From Hymenobacter artigasi (lineage in GTDB: Bacteria; Bacteroidota; Bacteroidia; Cytophagales; Hymenobacteraceae), in the NCBI RefSeq assembly GCF_012275535.1, contig NZ_JAAVTK010000003.1, positions 1-64,000 of the forward strand: DNA of 64,000 nucleotides, read 5' to 3'. A program made the position numbers and the translations under genes. Under the pieces are notes generated by a model. That model was not told the origin of the DNA and ran no database searches. It was given only the letters and a program-made list of their open reading frames with translations. How positions within the stretch are numbered: position 1 is the stretch's first letter; each line of letters opens with the position of its first letter. Shown in pieces: positions 62,729 to 64,000 of the stretch.

Positions 62729-63661
62729 ATGCCCACCAAAAAGACTGATTCCGCCAAAGCCCCGGCCAAAAAAGCCGCCCCCGCCAAAGCCGAAAGCCGC
62801 CCCACAGCCAAAGACATGAAGGCCGCCGCCCAAAAGCTGCCCTACCCGGCCAAACAGGCCGACATGAAACTGCAGCCTGACTCAGACCTGGCCAACTACA
62901 AAGCCGCGGGCAAGCTGAAAGACAAGGTTGCCATCATCACCGGGGCCGATTCCGGTATCGGGCGGGCCGTGGCCATTGCCTTCGCCAAAGAAGGCGCGCA
63001 CGTGGCCATCGTTTTCAACGAAAACGTGGAGGACGCGGAGAAAACCAAGCAGATGGTGGAAAAAGAGAAGCGCAAGTGCCTGCTGCTGCAGATGGACGTG
63101 CGCGACCCCGAGCAGTGCAAGCAGGCCGTGCGCCGCACCATGGCCGAACTGGGCGGGCTGAACATCCTGGTGAATAACGCCGCCTTCCAGATGAGCCAAG
63201 CCAAGTTTGAGGACATCCCGGAAGAGCAGATTCGCCGCACCTTCGACACCAATATTCTGGGCTACATCTGGATGGCGCAAGCCGCCATTCCGCACCTCCA
63301 GAAGGACGATTGCATTATCAACACGGGCAGCATTGTGGGCATCACAGGCATTCCGATTCTGGTGGATTATGCCTGCTCGAAGGCCGGCATTCATGCCCTC
63401 ACCAAGTCGCTGGCGCTGTACCTGGGCGAAAAAGGTATTCGGGTGAACTGCGTAGTGCCCGGCCCGGTCTGGACGCCCAACATCCCCGGCACCATGCCCA
63501 TCGAAGAAATCGAAAAATTCGGCCACGAGGTCGCCCTCAAGCGCCCCGGCCAGCCCGAGGAGTTGGCGCCCGCCTACGTTCTGCTGGCCTCGCAGGACGG
63601 CTCCTTCATGACCGGTAGCTTGGTGCACATCACCGGTGGCAAGCTCAGCAGCGACGAGTAG
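62729..63661 (+). CDS. SDR-family oxidoreductase with a Lys/Ala-rich N-terminal tail
   Basis: 310 residues. The first ~45 are Lys/Ala-rich and histone-H1-like (KKTDSAKAPAKKAAPAKAES), then a classical SDR domain: VAIITGADSGIGRAVAIAF, LVNNAAF, GSIVGITG, and active-site YACSKAGI (Tyr-x3-Lys present). This resembles YghA/glucose-1-dehydrogenase-type SDRs. The basic tail is unusual and may bind nucleic acid or membranes; that is inference. Confidence 0.88.
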   Translation: MPTKKTDSAKAPAKKAAPAKAESRPTAKDMKAAAQKLPYPAKQADMKLQPDSDLANYKAAGKLKDKVAIITGADSGIGRAVAIAFAKEGAHVAIVFNENVEDAEKTKQMVEKEKRKCLLLQMDVRDPEQCKQAVRRTMAELGGLNILVNNAAFQMSQAKFEDIPEEQIRRTFDTNILGYIWMAQAAIPHLQKDDCIINTGSIVGITGIPILVDYACSKAGIHALTKSLALYLGEKGIRVNCVVPGPVWTPNIPGTMPIEEIEKFGHEVALKRPGQPEELAPAYVLLASQDGSFMTGSLVHITGGKLSSDE

Positions 63662-63677
63662 CGCTGCGGCGGCAAAC

Positions 63678-63821
63678 CGCCTGTCATCCTGAGCATTCCG
63701 CGCATTAAGCGGAGACGAAGGACCTTCTCACGTCTGCACTAGTTGAGTTACTGCAAACTGTTCATCGGCGATAAGGTCCTTCGTCTCCGCTTAATGCGCG
63801 GAATGCTCAGGATGACAGGCG
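63678..63821. repeat. palindromic element, family A copy 4 (longest)
   Basis: Arms of ~50 bases with the same ends (TGTCATCCTGAGC and GAAGGACCTT) and a long extra core (CATTCCGCGCATTAAGCGGA and G/ACGAAGG) that is itself complementary between arms. The loop contains CTGCAAACTGTTC, a variant of the family A loop motif. Confidence 0.92.
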
Positions 63822-63982
63822 TTTTTCGATAGCTATAGCTATTTAGCAAAGTTTTAACGCCGCGATTAGTCAACCACCGAAGCAGCCGATTACCTTGCTG
63901 CTTTCTACGCGTTTTCAGGGTGTTAGACCCCTTGGTAGCGGTGTTTTCTATTTTCTTCTTTCACATCAATTCCCACTTTTAC
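63822..63982. other. intergenic sequence near the right edge
   Basis: AT-richer stretch. It contains CTATAGCTATTTAGCAAAGT (63833-63852), closely similar to CTATAGCTATTGAGCAAGTT at 36584-36603. TATTTTCTTC lies near 63949. No gene seen. Confidence 0.4.
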
Positions 63983-64000
63983 ATGGCCGATAATTCCTCT
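63983..64000 (+). CDS. start of a gene running off the window (partial)
   Basis: ATG at 63983 followed by codons for MADNSS up to the window end. Too short to identify; the ATG stands after an A-rich, intergenic-looking leader, which makes a real start plausible. Confidence 0.3.

Overview
The window is a GC-rich chromosomal segment of a Bacteroidota bacterium, most likely a Hymenobacter-like member of the Cytophagales. Supporting signs are a secreted protein with a C-terminal type IX secretion sorting domain, many lipoproteins and OMP_b-brl/FadL-type outer-membrane proteins, promoters of the TTG-N17-19-TAnnTTTG type, starts without Shine-Dalgarno sequences, and the high G+C typical of Hymenobacter rather than of Flavobacteria. 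Genus level is an inference. About 53 protein genes are supported, plus one that runs off the right edge. No rRNA, tRNA, CRISPR array, prophage or complete insertion sequence was recognised. The first ~100 bases contain a long C run and look like a poor contig edge.

Layout. 0.1-11 kb: proS, a Gly/Tyr-rich lipoprotein, a FadL-like porin, a lipoprotein of unknown function, a dipeptidyl peptidase IV and a large repetitive T9SS cargo protein. 11-26 kb: housekeeping and envelope genes (hydrolase, prmC, ribD, free-Met sulfoxide reductase, psd, gdhA, cdsA, CPBP protease, dusB, histidine kinase, CrtC/AttH-like lipoprotein), then three tandem paralogues with an identically spaced four-cysteine N-terminal domain, a membrane segment and an outer domain. 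26-33 kb: amino-acid permease, a REP-associated tyrosine transposase (RAYT)-like gene, LpxR-like lipid A deacylase, EamA exporter, hemA. 33.5-42.4 kb: a molybdenum block with an FdhF/YdeP-type oxidoreductase, fdhD, moaC, a MobB-like/MobA fusion, moaE, moaD and moaA; a MOT1-type molybdate transporter (48.7 kb) and moeA (52.9 kb) belong to the same pathway. 47.8-48.1 kb: a cobalamin riboswitch with a good promoter, but the next gene is an acyl-CoA thioesterase rather than a B12 gene. 54.2-59.2 kb: SAM-I riboswitch, B12-dependent metH and metF, i.e. the methyl branch of methionine synthesis. 59.3-64 kb: lipoprotein, DUF2007/zinc-ribbon protein, PA14-OmpA protein, aquaporin-like channel, SDR.

The most striking structure is not a gene. 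More than twenty long inverted repeats (arms about 20-55 bases, often perfect) sit between genes. They belong to at least ten unrelated sequence families that share one architecture. Several begin or end exactly on stop codons. Family A (TGTCATCCTGAGC ends, four copies) and family C (CCTCACCCCC ends, five plus a solo half) recur in the window with changed but still complementary stem cores, so pairing is conserved while sequence is not. A RAYT-like HUH transposase lies six bases from one family A copy. One family C copy has inserted in frame into metH, in the linker between the homocysteine and folate domains, and is translated without breaking the gene. Together these suggest an active or recently active palindromic-element system that doubles as bidirectional terminators and occasionally remodels proteins.
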